Assembly (NCBI GenBank): GCA_964385695.1
Contig: CAYLQA010000015.1
Span: 1 to 59,912, forward strand
Direction of reading: 5' to 3'
Length of the DNA: 59,912 bases
DNA from: CAYLQA01 sp964385695
GTDB taxonomy: Bacteria; Desulfobacterota; Desulfobulbia; Desulfobulbales; Desulfurivibrionaceae
The position numbers were made by a program, and so were the translations under genes. This document shows, piece by piece, positions 43,383-52,318 of the stretch. The notes under the pieces are model-generated. The model made no database searches and had not been told where the DNA came from. It was given only the letters and a program-made list of their open reading frames with translations. Position 1 is the stretch's first letter. Each line of letters starts with the position of its first letter.

Positions 43383-43805
43383 CTACCTTTCGCTTTTAAT
43401 CTGCTCCAGTAAAACACGGATTTTTTTCTTCGTTTCCGCCGGCAGATTGTCATCCAAAGCGTCTTCCAGGTACTGCAGAGCTATCTCAATAGAGCCTAAG
43501 CGATAATATGATTTGCCCAACTCAGCCTTGCCCTTTGATGAGTCAGGATCAATGATCAAGACTCGCTCAAAGGCCATAACAGCGGCCTCGTAATCACCCA
43601 TGCCATAAGCGGCTTGGCCCAGGTAAAAATTGAGATCTACATCTTGCGGATTTTTCTGGAAAAGCTGAAAAAATTGGGAATAGGCCTGGACATGCTCGCC
43701 CTTTTGCAACAAGAGCTTTCCGGCCTCAATGGAGTGCTGCCCAGCGTGTACTACTCCGACAGCAGAGAAAAAAAACAGGGAATATAACAACAGCAAGCGT
43801 TTCAT
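43383..43805 (-). CDS. small periplasmic TPR protein
   Basis: From ATG 43805 (MKRLLLLYSLFFF, with GAGG seven bases upstream) the product has about 140 residues with a signal peptide (about 1-21). Three TPR units follow (AGKLLLQKGEHVQAYSQFFQLFQ; DVDLNFYLGQAAYGMGDYEAAVMAFERVL; GKAELGKSYYRLGSIEIALQYLEDAL). It probably acts as a scaffold in the periplasm. It lies between the TolC-like gene and the FecR gene on the same strand. Confidence 0.82.
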   Translation of the reverse strand: MKRLLLLYSLFFFSAVGVVHAGQHSIEAGKLLLQKGEHVQAYSQFFQLFQKNPQDVDLNFYLGQAAYGMGDYEAAVMAFERVLIIDPDSSKGKAELGKSYYRLGSIEIALQYLEDALDDNLPAETKKKIRVLLEQIKSER

Positions 43806-43865
43806 CATGCATCCTCTTCGCGAGCCTTTCATACCCCCCAATTTTTATATTACCACAAACTGATG

Positions 43866-45926
43866 TTAAAAGGGAATCGCCCGTATGGAAGCTTTGGGGT
43901 GATCAACCTGAATTTCCGACTCCATGGCCTGCCCCGGAGATATACGATAAGCCAATCCGGTCGGCTGATATTCCTTGCTCAGCATGCGCCTGCCAATGAT
44001 GGCCTGGCTGGCTGATTTGAGTTGGATACGATTTCGTTGCTCTTCAAGGAGAGATGCCTCGGCAAGGGCAGCGGCTGTGGTTTCCTCTTGCCCCTCAGAA
44101 GGGACTGCTTCAGTCACCTCTGTTTTCCCTGGCGTAACCTGTTTTGCTTCATTTTCTGCCACGACAGCTTTTTCTTCGACTTGAGTCTCGGCTGGCTCTG
44201 GTGCCTGAGACTGAGAAACAACCGGGACCGACTCTTTTGGCTCGGCTATAATCTCCGGAGCAACCACTGCTGCCTGCTCCTGGCGGGAAGTTACCGGCTG
44301 GGGCAAAATATCATGCTGCTCCGGCTCTTTTTTCTCTGAAGCAAGGGCGGGTACAATCGGGGACTGAGGAACCAGACGGGCCGATAGAAACTCAGGCTGC
44401 TGGTCATCCTGGAGCGAGGCCAGAGTTCTCTTTTCATATTCCGCAATATTTTGCGCCAACCCCTTAATGCCATGCGTTTTGGTCACATGGGGCAGTGGAT
44501 CAATGCCGGAGGAGTGAAAGACCCGCCCCAATGCACCCTGGAGTTCGGCAAAGCTCACCCCCTTGTTCATATGGGCCGAAAGCGCACCGGCCAACATCTT
44601 GATCTCTTCCAGTTCGCTTCCGGTCTGGGCTTTTTTGGCTGCCTCAACATGGAGCAACTTACGCCGGTGCACCGCATCCAGCTCATCGGCAATCTGATAC
44701 TCCTTCAGGGCAAGATAATAACCTTGATGGGCCAGGTTCACCTGGGTCAAAACCATCATGGCCGAAGCCATGTACCGTTTTTGCGCCAACTCCTGCTGCA
44801 ACTCTGCACTCTTCATGGTGGATGGCGCGGAAAGCAGGTTAAACACATTCCAGGAAAGATTCAGCCCGGCCTGCAACCATGTTTGGTTATAGAGATATTT
44901 ATTATCATCAAAATTTGCCCCCACAGAGATCTCGAATCCGGGCAAAAGACCGAGCATGGTCTTTTTCACCTCAAGGGCGCTGATCCGCTTTTGGTAGGCC
45001 TCGACCCTCAGCTCGGGCCGCTTGGCCAGGGCTTCTTCCTCCAATGTTGGCAGCGAGAGAAGCTTTTCCATGTACTGTAATTGATCATCGCTCAAGCCGA
45101 TGGTGTACTCGGAACCCGGGTCGAGGTTCATTAAAGCCGCAAGTTCGGTTTTGGCAAGGGACAAATCCTTGCGCATAGTCCAAAGTTGCTTAACCGTCTC
45201 CAGCAACTCCTGCTGATAGCTCAGAGTTTTGGCAGGATCCTGGGCCCGGTCCTGCTCCATCTTCCTGGCGCGCTCCAGGGCGGACTCGACCCGCTTGAGA
45301 AGACGATCCATCTGCGGGATGAGCATTTCCGCACTGGCAGCCCGCCAAAAGGCATAGCGCACATCCTGGACAATGTTCTGCACCGCCTTGCGCCGCCACT
45401 CTTCGCTGACCAAAACCTCATCGGCCTGTTGCATGGCCGTGGTATAGCCCACGCCAAAATCGAGGACATTCCAAACCGTAATAATGCTGGCTGTTACATT
45501 TCTTTTTTCCGCAGAAACAGAGTCCGTCGACTCAAGCCCACTTGAAAGGCTCGCGGAATCACTGTCATTGCTTCGCGCGGTATAACCTAAGGACGAAACC
45601 ATCTGCGGCAGCAACTCATATCGGGCAAGCTCCAGGTTGCCGCTGGCCAGGGCCTTTTCGATCTGCTTGACCTTGTGGTCCAGGTTATACCTTATGGCCC
45701 GGGCCATGGCCTCATGCAGGGTAAGCCGGCCTTTCACGGGCTCTTGATCATCATAGAGCCTGCCGCGCTCGCCCTTGGCCTGGGCCATAAATTCATCCTG
45801 GGAATACGGCTGGGGAACCACGGCACATCCGCTCAACACAAAGAGCAGCAGGGTGCCGAAAACAAGCCCACCCACTTTAAGTAAGATCGTATTCCGTTTA
45901 TGTGATGATCTATTATTCGGCCGCAT
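43866..45926 (-). CDS. TolC-family outer-membrane lipoprotein with long C-terminal tail
   Basis: About 686 residues from ATG 45926 (a GTG at 45932 is also open). A lipoprotein signal with lipobox LSGC is followed by an outer-membrane-efflux-protein core (about 60-480), with long helices such as LEVKKTMLGLLPGFEISVGANFDDN and the coiled repeat of the second half. A tail of about 190 residues rich in Pro, Glu and Val comes next, ending in a short ordered piece (QAIIGRRMLSKEYQPTGLAYRIS). TolC proteins are usually 420-500 residues, so the tail is an addition. It is the first gene of the secretion cluster and should supply the outer-membrane channel. Confidence 0.82.
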   Translation of the reverse strand: MRPNNRSSHKRNTILLKVGGLVFGTLLLFVLSGCAVVPQPYSQDEFMAQAKGERGRLYDDQEPVKGRLTLHEAMARAIRYNLDHKVKQIEKALASGNLELARYELLPQMVSSLGYTARSNDSDSASLSSGLESTDSVSAEKRNVTASIITVWNVLDFGVGYTTAMQQADEVLVSEEWRRKAVQNIVQDVRYAFWRAASAEMLIPQMDRLLKRVESALERARKMEQDRAQDPAKTLSYQQELLETVKQLWTMRKDLSLAKTELAALMNLDPGSEYTIGLSDDQLQYMEKLLSLPTLEEEALAKRPELRVEAYQKRISALEVKKTMLGLLPGFEISVGANFDDNKYLYNQTWLQAGLNLSWNVFNLLSAPSTMKSAELQQELAQKRYMASAMMVLTQVNLAHQGYYLALKEYQIADELDAVHRRKLLHVEAAKKAQTGSELEEIKMLAGALSAHMNKGVSFAELQGALGRVFHSSGIDPLPHVTKTHGIKGLAQNIAEYEKRTLASLQDDQQPEFLSARLVPQSPIVPALASEKKEPEQHDILPQPVTSRQEQAAVVAPEIIAEPKESVPVVSQSQAPEPAETQVEEKAVVAENEAKQVTPGKTEVTEAVPSEGQEETTAAALAEASLLEEQRNRIQLKSASQAIIGRRMLSKEYQPTGLAYRISPGQAMESEIQVDHPKASIRAIPF

Positions 45927-46018
45927 GCTCACGTATAAAAATATAGTAATATGCCCCAGGCAGAGAATCCTTCTTACTGACTTGTCGACCCTTTTTCCTA
46001 AAACATTAGGCCATTCTC

Positions 46019-47017
46019 TTACTCAATCATACCAGCCAGATTTATTGAACGGCAAAATTTCGCCCGGTATTCGGAGGGTCTCAGCCCAGTGTGCTTCATG
46101 AATACCCTGCGGAAAAAGCTGCTATTCTCATAGCCCACCCCATAGCTTATTTCATCAAAGGTTTTGCTTTGGGTCTCAAGAATTTTCTTGGCCTGCTCCA
46201 CCCGCACTCGTTGCAGGTAGACCAGAGGTGTATCCCCGGTGGCAGCCTTAAAACGCCTCTCCAAGGTTCGTCTCCCCATACCGAACCGCTGGGCCAGATT
46301 CACAACATCAAACTCATCATTAAATCTCGTTTCCATATCCCGCTGGATCTCCAACACCTCAGCATCGTTGTGGCTGTGCTGAAAAAGAAAAGGCGTGTAC
46401 GGAGTCTGGTCCACCCGGCCGATATCGTGCACCAGGGCCTTGGCGCATTCCACCGCCACTCCGTGCCCATAAAATTTTTCCACCAGATAGATTGCTAGAT
46501 CAATGCAGGAGTTAAAGGCACCGGAACAATAAATATCTCCGGCATCGGTGATAAGCCGCTCCGGCTTGAGGCGCACCTGCGGATAACGTTGCCTAAAAAT
46601 GCTGGCCAGCCCCCAATGGGTTGTAGCCACTTTCCCGTCAAGCAGGCCTGTTTCCGCCAGAACAAAAGATCCGGAGCAAACACTGGCCAGGTGAGCGCCG
46701 GAAGCATACATCTTTTTCAGCCAAGGGATGACATCCCCCTGCTCGGCCATGGTCTTTTCGATATCAAGAATCGCTGAAACAATAACAAGATCGCTTTGCT
46801 CCACCTCATCCATGGCGCAATGAGGGGCAATCCTGACCCCATTCAGGCAACTTGCAGGCAGGCCATCCGGCGTGACGACTTCCACCTCAAAATATGGCGA
46901 CACCTCCTTGCCGCAGGCCTTATTATAGAGAACCCCAGCAAAACCGAATACATCAAGCGCCCCGGTGATGGTCGTAGCTGCTGCATCACCAAGGGCAAGA
47001 ATGGTAATCTTCTTCAT
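46019..47017 (-). CDS. GlxA-family AraC-type transcriptional regulator
   Basis: The 332-residue protein combines a DJ-1/PfpI-like domain (about 1-185; SVCSGSFVLAETGLLDGKVATTHW, with the nucleophile-elbow cysteine) and a C-terminal AraC helix-turn-helix pair (about 225-320; RFGMGRRTLERRFKAATGDTPLVYLQRVRVEQAKKIL and SFFRRVFMKHTGLRPSEYRAKF). Relatives control amine, carnitine or arginine catabolism, but no such genes are adjacent. It is divergent from the small cytochrome gene. Confidence 0.9.
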   Translation of the reverse strand: MKKITILALGDAAATTITGALDVFGFAGVLYNKACGKEVSPYFEVEVVTPDGLPASCLNGVRIAPHCAMDEVEQSDLVIVSAILDIEKTMAEQGDVIPWLKKMYASGAHLASVCSGSFVLAETGLLDGKVATTHWGLASIFRQRYPQVRLKPERLITDAGDIYCSGAFNSCIDLAIYLVEKFYGHGVAVECAKALVHDIGRVDQTPYTPFLFQHSHNDAEVLEIQRDMETRFNDEFDVVNLAQRFGMGRRTLERRFKAATGDTPLVYLQRVRVEQAKKILETQSKTFDEISYGVGYENSSFFRRVFMKHTGLRPSEYRAKFCRSINLAGMIE

Positions 47018-47165
47018 ATCCCCCCCATGTCAAAATCAGACTTATCTTTGTCGTATCCGGAACTACCCCCTCAGCCAAGACAAGCGTAATATAATTTCTC
47101 AGCTTTTCTCTAACCATTTTTACCGGTCAACCGAAAAACACTTTCAACAACCCAGTGGGGGAAAC

Positions 47166-47567
47166 ATGAAACAACTCGCTCCATTAACCGGCTTTCTGAT
47201 TCTTCTTTTTGCAATCATTGCTTGGCATAATTGCCAAGCGAGTGAAACCATACTCGCAGGAAAACGATATGATGCCCGCACCAAATCCTGCAGATCCCTC
47301 GGCTTTGAAAGCCTGTGGTACGGCAAGGGGCGTCGGCTATTTGATCAAAAATGCAAGACTTGCCATTCCCGGGGCAGTTCACAAAAAGCCCCCTTTCTCT
47401 ACACAGAATCACTCCCGCCAAAGGGTTGGAATCGTGTTTTTTACAAACGCCGGCCCATGTGCGCAAAAAACGGTTCATGGAAAACAAAGTTCCAAGAAGA
47501 GCTTTTAATTAATGATTATCTCTATGTGTACGGAGCGAACACATATGATGCCAATCACGAATTGTGA
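47166..47567 (+). CDS. small periplasmic mono-heme cytochrome c-like protein
   Basis: From ATG 47166 (MKQLAPLTGF, preceded by GGGGG) the product has 133 residues with a signal peptide (about 1-25, cleavage near CQA-S). A single heme c motif CKTCH is at about residues 62-66, within GRRLFDQKCKTCHSRGSSQKAPFLY. No other cytochrome or oxidoreductase subunit is adjacent, so its partner is unknown. An open frame extends 67 codons upstream but has no family character. Confidence 0.8.
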   Translation: MKQLAPLTGFLILLFAIIAWHNCQASETILAGKRYDARTKSCRSLGFESLWYGKGRRLFDQKCKTCHSRGSSQKAPFLYTESLPPKGWNRVFYKRRPMCAKNGSWKTKFQEELLINDYLYVYGANTYDANHEL

Positions 47568-47578
47568 GGAGATTGAGA

Positions 47579-47593
47579 CTCCCGGTTCGGGAG
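47579..47593 (+). other. small hairpin after the cytochrome gene
   Basis: CTCCCG-GTT-CGGGAG lies 12 bases past the cytochrome stop. It has no T run, so it may be a 3-prime-end protecting hairpin rather than a factor-independent terminator. Confidence 0.35.
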
Positions 47594-47673
47594 ACAGAGT
47601 GGACCCATAGCAAGCCCATATGTGAAAAGTTTTTTGAAAGGAATTGGCCCTGATCTTATGGAGCCGAACTGCA

Positions 47674-47714
47674 ACTGCCCTGCCGTTCTGTAAAATTGCG
47701 AACGGCAGGGCAGT
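47674..47714. repeat. 15-bp perfect inverted repeat
   Basis: ACTGCCCTGCCGTTC and GAACGGCAGGGCAGT pair perfectly around an 11-base loop. It lies 25 bases past the stop of the PhnD-like remnant on the minus strand, where a terminator would be expected, but has no T tract on either strand. Confidence 0.6.
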
Positions 47715-47738
47715 CGTAGTAAAAAACTAGCGCGTCAC

Positions 47739-47966
47739 TTATAAATCTAAGCCAACGGCATATTTGGTTATTTCACGCGCTTTATCATAATCACTGTCTG
47801 TAACGGCAAAGAAACCTGTCACCTTCACGGCCTTGAGAACGGCTTGACCATCAGGAGTGTCTTTCAGGGTGGTCATGATTTTTTGGATTTTCTGGGCTTT
47901 TGCTGCGGAGAGATTCGGCCCTACGGCCCAAGGCAGCTGGGTGAAAAGAATAAGATCAACACCTGT
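47739..47966 (-). pseudogene. 3-prime remnant of a PhnD-type ABC binding protein
   Basis: Read on the minus strand this stretch gives about 75 codons ending at a TAA, after an in-frame stop at 47967-47969. The peptide includes LPWAVGPNLSAAKAQKIQKI and TPDGQAVLKAVKVTGFF, then TDSDYDKAREI. This is the usual C-terminus of phosphate/phosphonate-type (PhnD-like) periplasmic binding proteins. The rest of the gene and any permease or ATPase genes are missing. It is therefore a decayed fragment. Confidence 0.65.
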
Positions 47967-48089
47967 TTACGAATAAAGAAATGTTGATACCGTTTTTAAC
48001 GGCTGGAGGGATGTTGTTTTTTCGCGATAAATACCCTACCCTTTAGAAGGGTCCACCTTATCAACTCTTTTTACCTGAAAGGTTCTTCC

Positions 48090-49235
48090 ATGTATGACTT
48101 TGAATTCCACAACCCAACCAAAATTATTTTCGGGGCCGGAAAAGAATCCGTAATCGGCGCAGAGTTGCAAGCGGCGGGCATCAAGAATGTCTTGCTGGTT
48201 TACGGCCAGAGTTCCGTAAAAAAAAGCGGGCTGTTAGACAGGGTCATTGCAAGCCTCAACAAAAACGGTATCCGTTATACCGAGTTTGGCGGGGTGATAT
48301 CCAACCCGGTGCTTTCCCATACCAGGGAGGGGGTGGAATTGGCCAAGAAGGAGCAGGTCGAGGCAATTCTGGCCGTGGGCGGCGGTTCGGTTCTGGATGA
48401 AGGCAAAGGCATTGCCGTAGGGGCCTTAAGCGAGAGCGATGTCTGGGAGTATTATGTCGGCAAGGAGGTGGAACGAGCACTTCCTGTTTTCACCGTGCTC
48501 ACCCTTGCTGCAACGGGCAGCGAGATGAACGGCAACTCGGTGATCACCAATGAGCAAACCAAGCAAAAGTATAATATCGCCTCCATCCATGCCCACCCCA
48601 AGGTCTCCATCCTCAATCCGGAGCTGACCCACACGGTACCGCTCACCTACACGGCCTACAGTGCGGTGGATGCCATTGCCCATGTTATTGAAGGATATTT
48701 TACCAAAGAGCCGGGCACCCGTTTGCAGGACCGCCTGGTGGAATCCATCATCCTCACTGTTATGGAGACAACGGATACCATGATGGTTGAGCCGGAAAAC
48801 GCCCAGGCCCGCGCCTCCTTCATGTGGACCGCCACCCTGGCCCTAAACGGCCTGCCCCCTGCCGGGATAGGCAATTTCTCCTTCCCCAACCACATGATCG
48901 AGCACTCTTTGAGCGCGATCTACAATATTCCCCATGGCGCCGGGCTCTCCATCGTGATCCCGGCCTGGATGAAGTGGTACAAGTATAAAAATCCGATCCA
49001 GTTTGAACTTTTTGCAAAAAATATTTTCGATCTGGGCACCGAAGGTGAGGGTATCGAGGCCCTGGAGGCATGGTTTAACAAAATCAAGGCACCCACCCGG
49101 CTTTCCCAGATGGACATCCCGGCTGAGGATATCGACAAGATTGCCGAGAACGCCGTAGGACTCGCTACCCTCTGGGGTATTTCAGAACTCTATACCAAAG
49201 AGGCCATTGCCGAAATCCTCACCCTGGCCGCCTAA
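48090..49235 (+). CDS. iron-containing alcohol dehydrogenase (BDH/YqhD-like)
   Basis: The 381-residue group III alcohol dehydrogenase has an N-terminal NAD(P)-binding domain (VLLVYGQSSVKKSG; VGGGSVLDEGKGIA) and a C-terminal helical metal domain. The metal ligands are visible: Asp and His in AVDAIAHVIEG and two His in FPNHMIEHSLSAIYNIPHGAG. Similarity of layout to butanol dehydrogenase/YqhD suggests NADPH-dependent reduction of aldehydes. It is a single-gene unit with a strong terminator. Confidence 0.92.
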   Translation: MYDFEFHNPTKIIFGAGKESVIGAELQAAGIKNVLLVYGQSSVKKSGLLDRVIASLNKNGIRYTEFGGVISNPVLSHTREGVELAKKEQVEAILAVGGGSVLDEGKGIAVGALSESDVWEYYVGKEVERALPVFTVLTLAATGSEMNGNSVITNEQTKQKYNIASIHAHPKVSILNPELTHTVPLTYTAYSAVDAIAHVIEGYFTKEPGTRLQDRLVESIILTVMETTDTMMVEPENAQARASFMWTATLALNGLPPAGIGNFSFPNHMIEHSLSAIYNIPHGAGLSIVIPAWMKWYKYKNPIQFELFAKNIFDLGTEGEGIEALEAWFNKIKAPTRLSQMDIPAEDIDKIAENAVGLATLWGISELYTKEAIAEILTLAA

Positions 49236-49252
49236 AAAACCCTCCGTAATCA

Positions 49253-49291
49253 TGCTCAGAATCTGGAGAACAGCTCACCAGATTCTGAGCA
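49253..49291 (+). terminator. terminator of the alcohol dehydrogenase gene
   Basis: TGCTCAGAATCTGG and CCAGATTCTGAGCA form a 14-bp perfect stem with an 11-base loop, followed by CTTTTCTT. It begins 18 bases after the stop codon. Confidence 0.88.
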
Positions 49292-49489
49292 CTTTTCTTC
49301 CTACCCCCCTTCTGTCTCGTCATTTCTGGCCGCTCCGGCAAAACCCTTTTGTAGGAATATAAAGGAGTTAGCCATCCTTCCCTAAGGTTTAGGGATTTAA
49401 GCATGGCATAAAATTTGCTGTTTTTAAAACCTGTTCACAAAGGACTCAATTATTCAATTTAGTACCTGGAGTGAAAAACAAAAAAAGCA

Positions 49490-52066
49490 ATGAGCCTCAA
49501 ACACAAAACCGTTTTCATTGTTCTTTTCATAATCGGTTCGCTTTCCGCCTTCTTTATTGTCCGCGGATTCTGCGATTACTGTCGTATTGAAAACCAACGC
49601 ATCAGCGACACGGAAAGTGAAATAAATCACATCTTCAAGGTAGCGGAAACCTACGCCTTTGCCGCCTACAAACCCCGCCTGGACAGCTACCTCTACCTGC
49701 ACGACGAAATCATCATGGCCTTTGCCGAAAAGGATCGGGATCTTCTTTATCACCTGAGCAAGGACTACTTTTCCACCCTGCAAAAAGAAAATCCCTACTT
49801 TCGCATCATGCATTTTCACCTGTCCGACGGCACTACCCTGCTCAGGATGCACAAACCGGAGCTATACGGCGATCAGGTTGCCGCAAGCCGTCCCCTTATC
49901 CGTGCCGTTCACAACCTGCAGACACGGCAGACCGGTTTTGAGGTGGGCAGGCATGGATGTTTCTACCGCATTGCCCAACCGGTGTATCATAACGGCAAAT
50001 ATATTGGTGCCCTGGAGTTTGGCCTGAGCCCGCAACTCATTGTCGATTTGCTCAGCGAACGACTTCACATGGACTCCTCTCTTTATTTCCCGGCCCGAAC
50101 AATGAAGATGGCCGCAACCTCAGAGTTGCACCCCCCGTATCAGGCTTTGGGCGAAACAGTCCTTACTTCTACCAACCAAAATTTTCTTTTTCTTCCCTCG
50201 GACTTTACCCAGACAGGCCGATCAAGCCAGGTTGCCTTGACCGACAAAAAGATGGTGGTGCACACCATGCCGGTTCTGGAAGACCATCAGGGCGGACCGG
50301 TCGGAGGAATCGTCGCGCTCCAGGATATTTCCCAACTCCTTGAGGAAAAAAAGACCTTTCTCATCCAGGCTATCCTGGTCTCCATCATGCTTTTGCTGGT
50401 CTCTTTCTGGTGCGTCTACTTCAATTTTGAAAAGATTCTCGCCCGCCTCAATACATACCGAGATTCAAACTATGACCTCTTAGAGCAGCTGACCTTAGAG
50501 GTGCATGAGCATGAGCAAACCTCGGTCGCCTTCAAAAAGAGCGAAGCCAACTTCAGGCAGCTTATCGAGCAGGCAGGTGAGGGAATCTACGGTACGGACG
50601 AGCAGGGGCGAATCACCTTTGTCAATTCCGCGGCCCTCAAGATGACCGGACACAGCCGGCAGGAGATTCTCGGACAAGACCACCACCGCACGCTGCACCA
50701 CTCCCTGGCCGACGGCACCCCATACCCGCCTGAGGAGTGCCCCATTCTCCTCACTCTGCAAAGCGGAGAGTTGCAGCATAACGAAAAGGATGTGTTTTGG
50801 CGCAAAGACGGCACGCCTTTTCCAGTGCAATACACCTCAGCCCCCTTGCTTACAGATGATAAGATCATGGGCTCTGTTATCAATTTCGTAGATATTACAC
50901 AGCGCAAAAAGGCGGAGCAGGCCTTGCAAACCGCGCAACAGGAGGCCGAGGATGCCAACCGCGCCAAAACCGTCCTTATCAAGGATCTTTTTGAAATCAT
51001 GGACGAAATGCTGGGCAACCGGGACTACAAAACCTTTGAGCATGCCTTGCGGGTGGTGGAAATATCGCTCCGCGTGGGGCGCGAGCTGGAGCTCAAAGAA
51101 GACGAGCTGGACGCCCTTGAGCTGGGCTGCCTGGCCCACGACATAGGCAAGGTCGCCATTCCCGATGATGTTCTCCTCAAACCGGGTCTTTTTGATAAAC
51201 AGGATCGCTATATCATGGAGTTTCACCCACTGGTCGGAGCACGCCTCTTTGCCCACCGCCACCATGATGACCGGGTGACCAACATCATCCTCCACCATCA
51301 CGAACGCTTGGACGGCAGCGGCTATCCCGCAGGCCTGAAGGATAATGAGCTGGATATTTTAATCCGTATAGTTGCTGCGGCAGATGTGTACGAGGCACTT
51401 ATTGCCAAACGCCCATACAAGCAACCCATGAGCAGGGAGCAGGCCCTTAATCTTCTGGATATGGAGGTCACCTTGGGCCGCTTGGACAAGGCGGTAGTAA
51501 GGGCCATTGAAAAAATTACTACGGACTGGAGTCCTCTTGAAATCAAACGCAAATACTCTGCCGGTTACATCAAGGAACTCGAACTGTTTAGGCGTATGAC
51601 CTATTTCCGTGAACCGCTCAGCGATTTTTACAACTACCGCTACCTTCTCTTTTTGGACGACGCCAAGCTGTTAGGCAAAAACCAAAAGCCCTACAGGATG
51701 ACCATGGCAAACTTTGTCAAACTCAAGGAGCTCAACAGCGAGTTCGGCTATGCCAAGACAGACCAAATCCTCGATGAGGTCGGGCAGAACGTCTTCAGCA
51801 CCATAGAAGAGTTGAATGAGGAATGCCGCCACCACGACGGCACCTTTCTCTTGTTCCGGCGCGGCGCAGACTACCTGATCTATTCCGACTGCCTGTATGA
51901 CCACAATGAGATGCTGGAGGAAAAGGTGCTGGAGCATCTAGGACGGGCCGAAAGGGAATGGGGGCTCAAGTCCCGTTTTACCAGCCTCTCCTTTGATGAG
52001 GGATACCCTGCGGAAAAGGCCCTGCACGTTCTTTTGAGCAGCGCTACCAACTCACCGGTTCAGTAG
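49490..52066 (+). CDS. dCache-PAS-HD-GYP protein with degenerate GGDEF-like C-terminus
   Basis: The 858-residue protein has a membrane span (about 8-26), a periplasmic double-Cache sensor (about 40-280; HFHLSDGTTLLRMHKPELYG), a second span (about 290-310), and a PAS domain (about 350-470). An HD-GYP phosphodiesterase domain follows (about 500-690), with LAHDIGKVAIP and HHHERLDGSGYP, the residues of an active c-di-GMP hydrolase. The last 140 residues have the fold pattern of GGDEF domains, but the signature reads RRGADYLI near residue 790. The gene stands alone. The ligand sensed by the Cache domain is unknown. Confidence 0.88.
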   Translation: MSLKHKTVFIVLFIIGSLSAFFIVRGFCDYCRIENQRISDTESEINHIFKVAETYAFAAYKPRLDSYLYLHDEIIMAFAEKDRDLLYHLSKDYFSTLQKENPYFRIMHFHLSDGTTLLRMHKPELYGDQVAASRPLIRAVHNLQTRQTGFEVGRHGCFYRIAQPVYHNGKYIGALEFGLSPQLIVDLLSERLHMDSSLYFPARTMKMAATSELHPPYQALGETVLTSTNQNFLFLPSDFTQTGRSSQVALTDKKMVVHTMPVLEDHQGGPVGGIVALQDISQLLEEKKTFLIQAILVSIMLLLVSFWCVYFNFEKILARLNTYRDSNYDLLEQLTLEVHEHEQTSVAFKKSEANFRQLIEQAGEGIYGTDEQGRITFVNSAALKMTGHSRQEILGQDHHRTLHHSLADGTPYPPEECPILLTLQSGELQHNEKDVFWRKDGTPFPVQYTSAPLLTDDKIMGSVINFVDITQRKKAEQALQTAQQEAEDANRAKTVLIKDLFEIMDEMLGNRDYKTFEHALRVVEISLRVGRELELKEDELDALELGCLAHDIGKVAIPDDVLLKPGLFDKQDRYIMEFHPLVGARLFAHRHHDDRVTNIILHHHERLDGSGYPAGLKDNELDILIRIVAAADVYEALIAKRPYKQPMSREQALNLLDMEVTLGRLDKAVVRAIEKITTDWSPLEIKRKYSAGYIKELELFRRMTYFREPLSDFYNYRYLLFLDDAKLLGKNQKPYRMTMANFVKLKELNSEFGYAKTDQILDEVGQNVFSTIEELNEECRHHDGTFLLFRRGADYLIYSDCLYDHNEMLEEKVLEHLGRAEREWGLKSRFTSLSFDEGYPAEKALHVLLSSATNSPVQ

Positions 52067-52318
52067 AGCCAGCCTACCATTTGAGAGCCACCTGCCTTCT
52101 TACTTGAACCCTCCCCACCCTCTGGCGCGACAATTTGCCGCATTGCCACGTTGTGGCAGCCGTGCTAACTCTATGCCCGCTACAATCAAGCTCTTCCCGT
52201 TTTATTTAGCTTGCCGCTCACACCGCAGTGTTTTGCCTCAGGTACTCGCCATATCTTTGTGCAGTGAGCCAAGAAAAAAACGACGGGAATCATCACCTGA
52301 AAAATATAAGGAAAAACA

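Noticed and set aside
46965..47165. 67-codon upstream extension of the cytochrome gene
   Set aside because: The extension covers the divergent regulator's start and has no signal-peptide character. The ATG at 47166 has a strong ribosome binding site and starts a signal peptide.
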